A stretch of 64,000 bases of DNA from Symbiodinium kawagutii (taxonomy: Eukaryota > Sar > Dinophyceae > Suessiales > Symbiodiniaceae), in the NCBI GenBank assembly GCA_009767595.1, contig VSDK01012488.1, positions 100,674 through 164,673 on the forward strand, written 5' to 3'. Made by a program: the position numbers and the translations under genes. Within the stretch, counting starts at the first letter, position 1. Each line of letters begins with the position of its first letter. Positions 52,940-63,935 of this stretch are shown here, piece by piece. The notes below the pieces were generated by a model, which saw only the letters and a list, made by a program, of their open reading frames with translations, was not told the DNA's origin and made no database searches.

Positions 52940-53160
52940 TACACAGCTGCGTTACTAGAAATAATTATGGCAAATCTCATAATCCACGCAAATAGCTTAC
53001 AGTCCAAAACCTGTACATGTGACGATGTCTGCCTTGGTACATCAGCAACCAAGCTTAACATACACTGCATCTCATTGCCAGTGCACAATGGCCAGATCTC
53101 GCAGCTGTGATGAACACAGGCTCCAAAAACTTTAAGTCGTGTTGCGATCTGCAACGAACA
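52940..53160 (-). CDS. Candidate exon
   Basis: The minus frame reads QIATRLKVFGACVHHSCEIW then PLCTGNEMQCMLSLVADVPR and LDCKLFAWIMRFAIII. It is Cys-rich and protein-like; family unknown. Confidence 0.4.
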
Positions 53161-53298
53161 AGAAGCACTGGCAGATGGTCTCGGGATTCATCGCCTGCCA
53201 CTATACAGGACTATACAACAATGTAATAGTTTTTCGTTGGGCGAAAACATATGCTGCATATGCCAAATAGCGTTCAACAAACTCCCATTCCAACAATG

Positions 53299-53351
<53 letters not shown>
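53299..53351. repeat. (GAT)n microsatellite
   Basis: A perfect GAT run of about 53 bp. Confidence 0.96.
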
Positions 53352-53504
53352 CTGCTTTCTGCCACTGAGCAGGAGTGAGGATATGCTAAATAGCCAAATA
53401 GCATTCAAATTCCGCAAGACAATCGCAGACACTGGACACCATCAAATTCCCAAAATCAAACAATACTTGGTGGTTTCCCTTGTTTATGTTTACTTCCAAG
53501 TCCA

Positions 53505-53655
53505 TGGGCAGACTGTATGGGGCACTGCTGCCATTGGATATAGGGGTTCTACTTTGCAAACACCACCTGTATCATCACCCTCGGGAAATGCTTTTTTTAG
53601 GTCCATTTCCGGTCCATACACGGGGGCTACCCCACAAAACCATGGTTTTCACAGG
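53505..53655 (-). CDS. Candidate exon
   Basis: The minus frame reads PWFCGVAPVYGPEMDLKKAF then PEGDDTGGVCKVEPLYPM. A plus frame is open too but less protein-like. Confidence 0.35.
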
Positions 53656-53673
53656 CTCATCCATGAATGATCC

Positions 53674-53791
53674 ATATGGGTGTGTCTCAAAATAGGGGAC
53701 CTCCCCAAATCATCCAGTTGATCAATCATCTGTAGTAATAAACCAACCATAAAATTTGGGGTTCCCCATGGCTTGAGAAACCAACATGTAT
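53674..53791. repeat. Family A element with mixed arms
   Basis: TGTGTCTCAAAATAGGGGAC at the left, CCCCATGGCTTGAGAAACCA at the right. Confidence 0.85.
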
Positions 53792-53959
53792 GGAATCCAA
53801 TCTTCACAGCACTTCGATCCGCTACCCGGAAACCACTGTGCCAATCCTTGGGGCGAGACCATCTGCGACCCCCGAAACTGCCATGATCACTCCCAGGATC
53901 TCAAATCCTTACTGGAACTACCCTGTACCAATACCATCATTTTCTAACAAAATACCATG

Positions 53960-54064
53960 CTGGGTTGGTGGAATCAACCCCGCCATTAAACTCAAATGAG
54001 TCAACCAACCATGAATGAGTCAATACTGGGGAAAACGAGTCACATGTTTTCCACCACCAACCAG
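53960..54064. repeat. Family E TIR element
   Basis: CTGGGTTGGTGG at the left, CCACCACCAACCAG at the right, with paired GTCAACCAACCATGAA inside. Confidence 0.7.
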
Positions 54065-54110
54065 CATAGACCATGAGTTACAGACCACCATAGGTGGATG
54101 TAGCATGATT

Positions 54111-54282
54111 TTGTTGGGGGGCAGCTGCGGAGGTTCGAAACCGCGAGCCAAACTCCACGGGCTCTGCCGTGGTGACAGCGGATCAGCTGTTGGTTGAGCC
54201 GAGCAAATCGGAGGTCAAGCAATGCTTTGTTTACTTCTTCAGCTATCATTTCTGGTTCATCAATGTGGGCACAGTTAATCAT
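54111..54282 (-). CDS. Candidate exon
   Basis: The minus frame reads CAHIDEPEMIAEEVNKALLD then LRFARLNQQLIRCHHGRA. The CAHIDEPEMIAEEV stretch resembles the catalytic-His end of alpha/beta hydrolases, but no acceptor lies upstream of it, so the resemblance may be accidental. Confidence 0.38.
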
Positions 54283-54564
54283 GGTTAATTAATAAGGATT
54301 AATGTTGATGGCAAGAAATCCTGCAGTACAAGTACAGTTGAAACAAAGCTGAACGGCATGATTTCTGAATCTCGGTAATTGATCGTCAACAATAGTACCA
54401 TGATCAACTGTTGTTGGTCTGTATGCTAGCTGTGATACATACTAGCTCTACCCATGGAATAGCACCATCGAGTCGTCCAATCGGCACTCCTTCATGTGCC
54501 AGTCCCATTGAAGTAAATTCTTCGAGGCGATTCATATATATATACCCCAATCAACGTACCATCA

Positions 54565-54687
54565 ACATGGTGGTTTCACAAGTCATAGGGGTACCCCCAA
54601 AACATCCTTTACATACACCATGTATAGCAACGAACAACATTGAACAACCATTTTTGGGGTTCCCAATTTTGAGAAACCCCACATATA
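54565..54687. repeat. Family A element with mixed arms
   Basis: ACATGGTGGTTTCACAAGTC at the left, TCCCAATTTTGAGAAACCCC at the right. Confidence 0.78.
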
Positions 54688-54857
54688 GAACGTTGGAGGT
54701 GAAAAACACCACCATATCATCAACCGCTGGCCATGGGCATGACTAGCCGTGACTCCAGGGCAATCCCAAGTGACGACGACACACAAACAGTTGGGATGAT
54801 CCAGAAATGATTCTCAAACTGAAGGATTTCCCCCATTGAAAGAATAGTAGGCATGGC

Positions 54858-55000
54858 ACACTATGGACACAGGCTCTCGTAAGCAGCTGTCAGGCTTAAA
54901 TCATCAAGCCACACTACGTGACGGGGTAACGCATGGCTGGAAAAAGACGTGCTACTTGGACGATCACCCCACTCAGCATGCTGGTGCCACTGCTACTGCA
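54858..55000 (-). CDS. Candidate exon
   Basis: The minus frame reads HAEWGDRPSSTSFSSHALPR then HVVWLDDLSLTAAYESLCP. The plus frame is open as well. Confidence 0.3.
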
Positions 55001-55246
55001 ATGGCCCCCCCATTGCTACGTCTGACACTGCCACTGACATGGCCATGCTAGTATTACTGCTATGTCCTTTATATGTACCTGTCTAGTAATCCCTTCAACC
55101 CTTGCCCAACACCAAACCCAGCACTAAGAACAGAAACTCATCAGGATGAATTGACGATCCCCAAATTGTGAAAGTCACGCGGTCTGACACTTCCCCGATT
55201 GTGAAAATGATTCTGGATCATCTACTTGATGTAAATTAGTGTGGGT

Positions 55247-55453
55247 TTAGTGCCTGCAAGCGGACAAGCACAGTAGTGCAAGGAGATTGGAGGACATTTG
55301 GTTGCCAAGACAGGGGTTGTGCAGCTTGTAAGATTCGGAATTCTTCAGAGTCAAACCAACATCTGCACCACTGCGGGTTTCATGGCGATTGGTCGCCACC
55401 AATAGCAAAAGGCAACACCCGGACTGAACGTGCGCATCGCCAGCAAGGATCTT
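55247..55453 (-). CDS. Terminal exon of a minus-strand host gene
   Basis: An acceptor GGAAACTACAG (55454-55455) opens a phase-0 frame KILAGDAHVQSGCCLLLLVA, then TLKNSESYKLHNPCLGNQMS, ending in TAA at 55247-55249. It joins the exon at 55560 in phase 0 across a 106-bp GT-AG intron. No family is recognised. Confidence 0.55.
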   Translation of the reverse strand, partial: KILAGDAHVQSGCCLLLLVATNRHETRSGADVGLTLKNSESYKLHNPCLGNQMSSNLLALLCLSACRH

Positions 55454-55559
55454 CTGTAGTTTCCATCAAAACAGTCAGGTTGAGACGGATTGGGAGGTAC
55501 CGTCATTGCAAAATGCACACATTTTGCCGCAAGATGAAACCCCAGCAAACAACAGGCAC

Positions 55560-55685
55560 AGTGGCCCCAAAGCCATCAATGATGCGATGTGCTAAGCACA
55601 TTGATGTGAACGCCACATCATTGGAAAATCTTTGGGTTTTCTCTTTCACCCCAGACATGTCTAGTTCATCAAGGCAATTTTGTAC
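55560..55685 (-). CDS. Penultimate exon of the same minus-strand gene
   Basis: Exactly 42 codons between acceptor CTTAG (55686-55687) and donor ACT/GTGCCT. The frame reads VQNCLDELDMSGVKEKTQRF then SNDVAFTSMCLAHRIIDGFG. It is phase 0 on both sides. Confidence 0.55.
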
Positions 55686-55809
55686 CTAAGACTTTTGGTT
55701 CACACTGGCAGAAGAAGCTCTTCTGACCTGATCAGGCCGTTTCGAACATGATTTGGGGTGCTCAAAAAATAAATCATACAATTGTCATAATATCATTTGT
55801 CACAGCCTC

Positions 55810-55930
55810 GTCGATCCTTCCAGGCTTTCACGGCTCTGCCGCTGCCGAAAGAAGTTTCTCTGGTGCACTGGCCCAGCAACCAGGAGCTGTCTGTGTTCTG
55901 CATGGGTTGCATGGGATGGTACAGTTACAG
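55810..55930 (-). CDS. Possible further upstream exon
   Basis: A minus frame reads SSWLLGQCTRETSFGSGRA up to a GTGAAA donor, which would join the exon at 55685 in phase 0. Other frames here are also open. Confidence 0.25.
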
Positions 55931-55999
55931 TGGGAAATTCAAGAAAACTAGCGAACTACAGGAAACTACCACCAAACATCCACTAAAGTATGAATAGGG

Positions 56000-56135
56000 A
56001 AAACAAAACCACTGTGGGTGCCGAAGCTTGGGAGACGAGCTATGGACATACCAACTGATTTGACAACGACAAGCCTCTGTTTCATGGCAGTGATCTTGCC
56101 CCGCAAGCGTTCTTGTTTTGATCATGTGATCGGGC
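56000..56135 (-). CDS. Coding-like island
   Basis: A minus frame reads KQERLRGKITAMKQRLVVVK then SVGMSIARLPSFGTHS. It is basic and helical; borders unknown, and a second minus frame is open. Confidence 0.28.
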
Positions 56136-56289
56136 TTACCCCCCAAAACTGGCAGTTCTACCTGGCGGTACTACCTCCGACCCATGTTCGAAGACAAGAG
56201 ACATACATTAGCAGAAATATGTTTTTTTTCCCCCTTGGAGGACCGCAAGCCACAACATATCATGATGATGCGGATCATGTTTAAAGTCC

Positions 56290-57110
56290 GTTTCTTGTGG
56301 CCTGCGTGGCAGATTGAATTTCAACCCCGTATAGACTATCAAAGTTTACAATAGTGGTCCGTGGTTTGTCCAAGCAAGGAAGGTGACTTGTAGGAGTCTG
56401 GGATAGGGTCGCACACCACCCAAGAGGAAAAACTGTTGTGCTGGCTGAGTATTGAAACCTCTACACATGGAAATCTGTAGCCGCTGCTCGACGTTGAAAG
56501 TACAGTGATATGTGTCTACATATGTAGATATATGTATGTATATTTATGTCCATTGAACAATGTATATATATAATTAACAATAATAGTAGTAAATAAATGT
56601 ATATATGCATACAGGATATCACATGTATAAATATGTATATCTATCTATTTATCTATCTATTCACACGTTTAATACACATGAGACAGTATGTGATAGTATA
56701 GAATGTATGTCCAGAGACATTGTGTAGAAAAAGTGACAAAACTCATCATACAAGTTCCAAAAAACACATGACAAATGAAAACATCAAAATCTGTCAACCC
56801 CAGAAGCTGTCTTGTCGGTGCATCCATTCCGTATCACTATGCTCACACTTCAAGGAAGGGGGGTCCCCAGGAGCACCAGCAACCTCTTGGTAGAGGTCGA
56901 AGGTTCAAATGTTTAGCCTAACGAATCGCGTCAAATGGTCCGCAAGTTCGGAGTTCCAGCAGCACAGCCCGCAGTTCAGCTGAAAACACCAGTTCTTCAT
57001 ATCACCGTTAAATTAGTCAGTTCATTATCCACTATCATAATGAAGCACTGATTTACTCAGTTAATCAACCACAATAACTATAATTAACCACTGATTTACT
57101 CAGTTAACCA
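56290..57110. other. No confident gene
   Basis: Contains TA-rich runs (56520-56680) and a weak island near 56940-57000 (minus frame FSAELRAVLLELRTCGPFDA). ACTCAGTTAA(C/T)CA repeats lie at 57055-57110. Confidence 0.35.
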
Positions 57111-57129
57111 CCACAACTAAGCATCATTT

Positions 57130-57370
57130 CTATCCCCACTAATCAACCATAGATTAACTCCTGATGTCCATCTTCTCGGGCTGCGGTCATGCTGGACCCT
57201 GAGCCGTTTCCACTGGCGGCCAGCAGTGAACCATCCAGTCACGACATGTTGTGCCATGACCGGTGGATGAGCCGCGGTAAAAGCTGGGCTGGACCTCAGC
57301 GTGGAAATGGCCTGCCGAGCAGCCAACGCGAGACACGGGCACAGTTGACTGCTTGGTGGTTTCAACCGGT
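57130..57370 (-). CDS. GC-rich coding-like island, frame unresolved
   Basis: Minus frames give either AARQAISTLRSSPAFTAAHP or DGSLLAASGNGSGSSMTAAR. Composition is unlike its flanks. Frame undecided. Confidence 0.22.
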
Positions 57371-57399
57371 TTCACACAAATTATAAGGATTAAGAATCG

Positions 57400-58495
57400 T
57401 TAATGAATGGTTAATAGAACAATAAAGAATCGTCAATGAATGGTCAGTAGGATGTAATCAGCAACAAGTTGTGGACTCAAAACATTGGTTGATGCGGATG
57501 AAGCAGTTGTTTGGTGATCAAATGGGTGAATCATTTCGGGAGCATGTGAGGAGCATGCAGCTCTTAATTACTTCCTTGCCCTATTCTAGGTCGGTGAGGA
57601 AAGGTCATTTTAGGATGGAAAAAAAAAAGGTGAATTAGTCAATCTCAGGTCATTCACCTAGATGATTTTAAGTGGTGAATAAAGGGCCAAACTTTGGACT
57701 GAATAAGGTCCCAACTTTTGTATCCACAGGAAGCAACTCACGACTAGCAGCATCAAGTGCAAAGATGCAAACATTTTTTGAGTCTGAAGCCGACAAAAAA
57801 CTACGATGAGGTAAATCTTAATGTTCACATCAACAAAGTAGCTTCCAGCTCACTTCTGCATGCAAGCGTGGGCTTCAATTTATATGCATACTTATGTATC
57901 GGTATCTAATGTATTATACACACAAGTTATTCTATTTAATAATGTCTAAGATTGTGTAGATGTCATTCAACCATGATTCCTTGCCTTGCACAGTTCTTTT
58001 GTAGACCGTGCGACATTCTTTAGCCAAAAAAGGGCTTGCGACCTATTAGGATATGTACTTCTTCAACATATTCATGTTTAAGAAGAAATTATGGCCTGTC
58101 TGATCCTCTTGGTGGCGGCGAAGTGCAAATAAGAATCAAAAGTCTGCTACAATGGTTTTTATTTTTTTATGAAAAAGAACTATATGTATATATATATATC
58201 TTATTCTAACGATAATATGGAAACAACTGAGTCTCAATAGTTCGAAGTTCTTGAACAAATTGCATTGGAATGAGCTTCAGCGACACAAAGCCTTTTTGGC
58301 CAATGCCTCATCCCGTTTTGAGAATGTTTGCTTAAACCAGGTAGTATCATCCCAGAATGTTACTTCTTAACCAAGGTTTGCTTGATGGCTGAAAGGTGCC
58401 TCTAATCTGAAAATCATGTCCCATGATGTCCCATGATTCCACTTGAACGGGGATAAACCAAAGCGAACATGGAACCAATATGGGGTTCTCCATAA
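57400..58495. other. No confident gene
   Basis: AT-rich. A short plus frame near 58255-58333 (LHWNELQRHKAFLANASSRF) ends at AACCAG/GTAGTA and could be an exon, but the minus strand is open too. Confidence 0.35.
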
Positions 58496-58499
58496 ATTG

Positions 58500-58679
58500 T
58501 ACCCTCTGGTAAACTAACCTGGCAATGGAAAATCCATGATTTATTGGTGCTTTGCCAGCATTTCACTAGAAAATATGGTGAAAATCCAGCCAGCCAGGCG
58601 AGTTTGACTCCTAAAAACTGCTAAGTTCACCACCTATGACTAACTTAGCTATGCTAATTTTCTAGTTTACCGGAGGGTA
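58500..58679. repeat. Family D TIR element
   Basis: TACCCTCTGGTAAACTA and TAGTTTACCGGAGGGTA form a 17-bp inverted repeat with one mismatch. The GGCAATGGAAAATCCA interior matches the copy at 39028. Confidence 0.85.
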
Positions 58680-58833
58680 GGTCCTGTGTGCCAAGCCAGG
58701 GCATGGCTGGACTGGCATGGCTGGACTCGGCAGCTACATGACCTGCGACCGATGCTGCCCAGTTGTCACACATCGCGAACGACGAAATGTGTTTAAAAAA
58801 CGAGGAGGGTTTCACACACACACACACATACAT

Positions 58834-58993
58834 GGCTATGGGTCAATATGAATCATCAATAATGGCTTGCAATGACCAGCCAAATCAAAGGGAAAACTAA
58901 TCAACCAATAATGGGGGTTAATAACCAACAAACTATAGGGAAAACAATGATAAATGATAGGGAACCAGGGGCACGGGGTTTTGACCCACAGCC
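58834..58993 (-). repeat. Family B element, reverse orientation
   Basis: It starts GGCTATGGGTCAATATGAAT and ends GGCACGGGGTTTTGACCCACAGCC. It is 160 bp, longer than the other copies. Confidence 0.8.
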
Positions 58994-59189
58994 ACATAGG
59001 AAAATAGATGTTTTCATGAAAATGGTGCATATAGGAAATAAGTAGCTTTGCACACACACGCTTTGTGTAAATGTGTGTTCTGAAAATAGCGTGTCCATGT
59101 GCAAATACATGCATACATAGGAAAATATATGTGTGCAGGTGTACGTATATATGGGCATACATGCGTATGTGCAATTATAATACATACCT

Positions 59190-59598
59190 AGACATCTGAT
59201 TGACATAGAAAAAAGTAGCACGATTCAATTTCTTGACGAATTGGAAAAAAGTAGTACGATCCCAAAAAAGTGGTACGACCCCCAAAAAAGTAGTACGTTT
59301 TGGGGATACTGTTATACAAGTCTTTTGACCAAGTGTACTACTTTTTGAAAATTGCGCCGAGTTGCGCAAAATTGCGCACAAGTTGCGCAAAAATTGCGCA
59401 CGAGTTGCGCTCTAAATTTGCCATCCACGTGGAAATCCTGGATTGTAGCCTGAAAAAAGTAGTACAAATCTCAAAAAGTTGACGAGCTCAAGAAAAGTGG
59501 TACGAATCAAGCATTTTTGATGATTTTGAGACGTTTGCATGAAAAGTAGTACGAATAGGGGGGGAGGTACTTATTTCTAGTACGCTTGGATGTACAGG
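59190..59598. repeat. 400-bp dispersed repeat, copy 2
   Basis: It is the same start (GACATCTGATTGACATAG), interior and end (ACGCTTGGATGTACAGG) as 52011-52414. It abuts a family A element directly at 59599. Confidence 0.9.
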
Positions 59599-59715
59599 TA
59601 TGGTGGTTTCTCGAAATAGTGGTACCCGTTGGGTACCCCCATCCTTTATATTAACCATTTTCACTAATAAACTAACCATAGCTTTGAGGTCCCCTATTTT
59701 TAGAAACACCTATAT
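59599..59715. repeat. Family A element
   Basis: TATGGTGGTTTCTCGAAATA and CCCTATTTTTAGAAACACCT arms. Confidence 0.85.
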
Positions 59716-59821
59716 AGGTGTTTCTCAAAATAGAGGTACCCCCAAATCATCCATTACAAACTATTAATACTAGTAAACCAGCCATTTTGGGGGTCCCCTG
59801 CGGCTTGAGAAAACACCATAT
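59713..59821. repeat. Family A element with mixed arms, adjoining the previous copy
   Basis: GGTGTTTCTCAAAATAGAGG at the left, CCCCTGCGGCTTGAGAAAAC at the right. Two A elements lie back to back. Confidence 0.85.
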
Positions 59822-59839
59822 GTCAAATATGTCAACATC

Positions 59840-59985
59840 CGAGTTATTCTCTACCCACGTCGAAGATGAGCTGCGGCCGCTCGGTCCCAGACCTCCCGCG
59901 AAGACAATCCAAGTGCAGTGCATCCGGAAGTTTGGCCACCTGCCAATGGCAGTTAGGAAGTCCTTCCGAGTCAAGCAACCAATCA
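59840..59985 (-). CDS. Candidate exon
   Basis: The minus frame reads LTRKDFLTAIGRWPNFRMHC then TWIVFAGGLGPSGRSSSS. Other frames are open, so confidence is low. A family E-like tail follows at 59970-60030. Confidence 0.28.
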
Positions 59986-60102
59986 TTTGGTAATACATTT
60001 GGGAAAATAAAACTGTTTGAAACCACCGTAATCATGTATAGCAATCATTCAGGGTTGTGCGAACCCGTTGTTGATTGGTGTGGGTTTAATTTGAACAACC
60101 TG

Positions 60103-60186
60103 ATATCATGATATATATGTATATATGTAAATAAATAAATATATATATATATATATGTATATATGTATATATGTATATATATGTAC
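60103..60186. repeat. (TATG/TA)n microsatellite
   Basis: TATATATGTATATATG-type repeats. Confidence 0.93.
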
Positions 60187-60534
60187 ATATGTGTTTCGGA
60201 CCATGTGGCGGAAATAGCGTTGAGGTTATATACAACAGCCAGGAAATGTATTCAAAAGAATCCCGCTAAATGACTCTACAAAGATCATGACTTCGAGCCA
60301 GTTGTTTGTCAGTAACTAGTGCACTTAGACATGATAGGAAAAATGGGAACATATGTGATTGACAATTATGAACCTGTGTTTTACAATTTATGTTTGCACA
60401 ACCCTGTATCTACACAAGGTTTGCCTGACGCAAAGTTGTTTCAGTGCACAAAAAAAGCTGTTACACAACATACTTTCAACACATAGCCTGACGAGCACCA
60501 TTAACAAGACGACTTTTAACAGCTTGTGTTTACA

Positions 60535-60727
60535 CAACAACACTTACTTGTGCACTGCGTAGCTTTCCCGGTAGATATTGCAAAAATGTGCTTACACCAT
60601 TTGCATCGATTTGCTGACACACTCTATCTCTGTTTTTTTGAACAAGTCTCTTGAACAGCAACGTGTATAAAGAACTACTGTCGACACAAGGACATGTTTC
60701 AGAGCATAGTGCGCGGCAAAGCAGCAC
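60535..60727 (-). CDS. Candidate exon
   Basis: The minus frame reads LCSETCPCVDSSSLYTLLFK then RLVQKNRDRVCQQIDANGVS. It is protein-like; family unknown. Confidence 0.36.
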
Positions 60728-60799
60728 TCATCACCCTTCAGGCAAGGTGGAGGCCGGTGGAATGGTCGGAGATTATGATTGACTAATGCAGATTTGTTG

Positions 60800-60898
60800 T
60801 GGTTAGTGGTTTCAACCCCTATGAAACCACTAAAGTCAACCAACTATTTGTTAATAATTAACAGGGAGAATAACAAATGTTCCAAACCACCAACCAGT
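60800..60898. repeat. Family E element
   Basis: GTGGTTTCAACCCCTATGAA at the left and AAACCACCAACCAG at the right, with shared interior TTGTTAATAATTAACAGGG. Confidence 0.7.
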
Positions 60899-61429
60899 CT
60901 TTCTAGCAAAATAAGTTATAGCACGATATGTGACTGAAAGTACTTTAAAGAATGCAGTATCAAAAAGCAATAGTGTATTGTGATGTGCTAGAATATCCCG
61001 TAACATGCTCTGGACATTTTGGAAATATGACAATGCACTCTACTATCTATAAATATGTGTACATCTATATATATATATATAAATATATTTATGCAAATAC
61101 TTCCAAATGTATGTGTACAAAAAAATATTAATACATATAAATCCAAGACATGTTATAGCATACTCTGAATCACTATGATATTGTGTTGTGTCGCGTATAG
61201 CGTATAGATCTACTGAAAAACAAGAGCATGTATACCGATGCACATTCACATCTGCTATGTTCTCGCACCTTGCTGATTATATGTGACATCTCTATATTAC
61301 ATTATCTTTACATATAGATATTATGCACATTGCATTATATAGCATCTTTTCTTTTAAAAAACAGAAGAAACTAGTTATTGCATATGCACTCCACAGTACA
61401 TGTAATAGTAATATGTATGTGCGTGTGTT

Positions 61430-61628
61430 GATAATCGCCTGCATATCCAGATCCAACACTGGTTCGACATGGTTCTTGAAGACTGCCAAAAAATGAGTAG
61501 GTCGGCACCTTGTTCGCCTGGACAGGCTCAAAGTTTGCTGTAGTAAGTTCTATGGTTGGAAGATTTGATTGGAAGCGGCTTGCCCCAACAAACCAGCGGC
61601 AGTAGAAGCAATACAAACGGCGAGACAT
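61430..61628 (-). CDS. Candidate exon
   Basis: The minus frame reads RRLYCFYCRWFVGASRFQSN then LPTIELTTANFEPVQANKVP. It is protein-like; family unknown. Confidence 0.36.
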
Positions 61629-61837
61629 GACAGTTTTTTCTGATAATTTCCATCATGCTGACAACCTAAAAGATGGCGGTACCGCAAAAGAAAAGGTTAA
61701 ATGTAGACTTAGCCGTAGCAACCCATCTAATTCTGGTTGAATGATGGCAGTATTCACAGTAAGCAGTTGTGGATCGCAATAACACCAAGAAAAAAATCAC
61801 TCAAACAAGTTAACCCACTATCTGGGACCAGTAAAAT

Positions 61838-61940
61838 AACCTGGTAAACTAGCCTGGTAAACTAACCTGGTTGCTAACCTGGTAAACCACCACTACTCTG
61901 GCAAACAAACCTGGTTCGGTGGAAAATCCACCATTTGCAG
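61838..61940. repeat. Family D related fragment
   Basis: Four tandem-like CTGGTAAAC(T/C)A motifs followed by GGTGGAAAATCCACCATTTG. Confidence 0.6.
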
Positions 61941-62084
61941 GTACGAGTAGTTTTAACAATAAAAATGGCGATGTTTAGCTTCCAACTAACCAAATATTGT
62001 CTTTTTACCATACCACAGCTCTGATTCTGAACTTGCATGGGATGACTTTCCCCCAAGAAATGGCTTGGTGCAATGAACCATCAC

Positions 62085-62220
62085 CGACTTGGGTCGTATC
62101 CCCCATTGTTAACCAGTAGCCACTATTAACAACCAGTGAAAAACAACCCCTTAACCAACCATTAGCCAACTATTGACCAACCATTTCCTGGGAAAACAAC
62201 CAACCGCTGCCCCTGGGTGC
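62085..62220. repeat. Family B/C related fragment
   Basis: TCGTATCCCCCATTGTTAAC, AACCATTAGCCAACTATTGA and CCCCTGGGTGCCCC resemble decayed family C and B sequence. Confidence 0.4.
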
Positions 62221-62309
62221 CCCAACTCCGAACGTTTCGCTCTGCGCTCTGATTGCGACATCGCTGGGTACTGGCCTGGCACATGTGGACAATGCCTAGC
62301 AAACAACGG

Positions 62310-62990
62310 ACAAAGACTATAGAAACGAGTTATCCTTATTAGTATTAATTAGTTTTTAATAGTTTTTGATTATAGTTAGTTGCATCCTTATACATTGACT
62401 ACAGTTTCAAATTGATGGATGAAATCCCATTAGTTCGAAGGTAGTATTCTGCTAGCAAGTCTATGTTTTTATTAGGATAAATGGGTGAAACTATAAAAAT
62501 ACTGGCATCTAGTAAGCTTGTTCTCCTTATTTGTTTCAAAACATAGGTGATACTTACTAGCATGATTAAGAATTGCTAGGCACATTCGACATTATTAAAC
62601 ATCTATTATTTTTTTTAGGCATTCCTAAGCATTGTTAGGCATTATGAACACGATTTGTTCAACACAACACATTACCATTATTTATCGAATTAACGCACAA
62701 AACATAGAAACTATGGAAACTATTAAGCTTTGTTACGCATTATCAAGACATTAACTATCTCAATTAGGCGTTGTGAAGCTTTGTTAGCCATTGTAAAGCA
62801 CTAGTTGTCCTTGTTGGCTACTTAATAGCAATGATTAATAAATAATGTGAATTATGCATTTATCATCAAGTGTTGTTAGGCATTATTAAGCACTTGTTGG
62901 TAGTCGTCGGAAAAAAAAAAAAAAAAACACATCACAGGAACTTTTTGATGGTGGATCCGTTGTGCGAATGCCTCTACGGCACGAAATGAA
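62310..62990. other. AT-rich spacer with GCATTGTTAGGCATT repeats
   Basis: TTAGGCATT and AGCATTGTTAGGC phrases recur loosely; a poly(A) run lies at about 62911-62926. No gene. Confidence 0.5.
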
Positions 62991-63002
62991 AGGCTCTAAA
63001 AT

Positions 63003-63221
63003 ATGGACCTATCTGAGACCCAGCCATCCGAGGTATTCTTTTCACTTTCTAATATCAATTCCATGAAAGTTGGTGATGACTTCACCAGCGATGTCACTGT
63101 CAGATCTTTTCACCAACAATGCCTTCAGCCACTGCAGAAACATGTCCAACTAGTGACACTGGAGTCAAGAAATGCCGCTGCAGATCGCACCTTTCAATAC
63201 CGTCATCCCGGATGCAAATGA
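63003..63221 (+). CDS. Weak coding-like island, strand uncertain
   Basis: The plus frame reads MDLSETQPSEVFFSLSNINS and stays open to 63221. Minus frames are partly open too (IRDDGIERCDLQRHFLTPVS). Confidence 0.2.
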   Translation: MDLSETQPSEVFFSLSNINSMKVGDDFTSDVTVRSFHQQCLQPLQKHVQLVTLESRNAAADRTFQYRHPGCK

Positions 63222-63715
63222 TGCCTGGGCACTGCTGGCACTAGGCTGACTGGGACTAGTAGTCATGGCTGGCAAAAATTTCCCCAACATTTGGTAGTGA
63301 CCGACATGTTGGCCGGAATTTCTATGATTTACTGTAACCCTTCATGCTTTCATGTTGTACGCAACTCTGGTTGCTATACCCAAACATTTAGGATTACACA
63401 AATGCTGTATCTACAAACTACTAGTATCAATTTCATAGTACTCACATATATGAATGGAGGCGTATGTTTACATTTACCTATCCATGCATGTAAGTATACC
63501 TGTATACTTGTGCATGTGTATTAATTTGCGCACCTATGTGAATAGATTTACATATGCATGCGCATATGAACGTGCACACCTCTAAAGTTACGCACAAACG
63601 CCGTGGTTTGCCCGAAGGGCAAACCATGGCTGTAGCAGTGAATCAACGAACAAATGTTTGTTGTAGACATCAGTATGGGGACTACCCCGGTAGAACAAAG
63701 TGTTTGATGAATACG

Positions 63716-63935
63716 TTGATAAGGGAAATATCAGGAGACCGGCTGCTATCGGATGCTAAGGGTACCCACCCCCACCAAACTATATATTTCATGTGTAGGT
63801 TGATAAGGGAATAACAGGAGACCAGCTACTATTGGATGATAATGGTAATCAAATGTCCCACCTCCTCCAAACTATATGTATCACGAATAAATTGATAAGG
63901 TAAATAAGAGGAGACCGGCTACTATTGATATGTAA
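63716..63935. repeat. Three tandem units of about 84-92 bp
   Basis: Units starting TTGATAAGGGAAATA, TTGATAAGGGAATAA and TTGATAAGGTAAATA at 63716, 63800 and 63892 share GGAGACC(G/A)GCT and CCAAACTATAT. Non-coding. Confidence 0.85.

Noticed and set aside
54111-54282. Alpha/beta hydrolase C-terminus (CAHIDEPEMIAEEV)
   Set aside because: The resemblance is short, no nucleophile elbow was seen nearby and no splice acceptor precedes the His, so no family was assigned.
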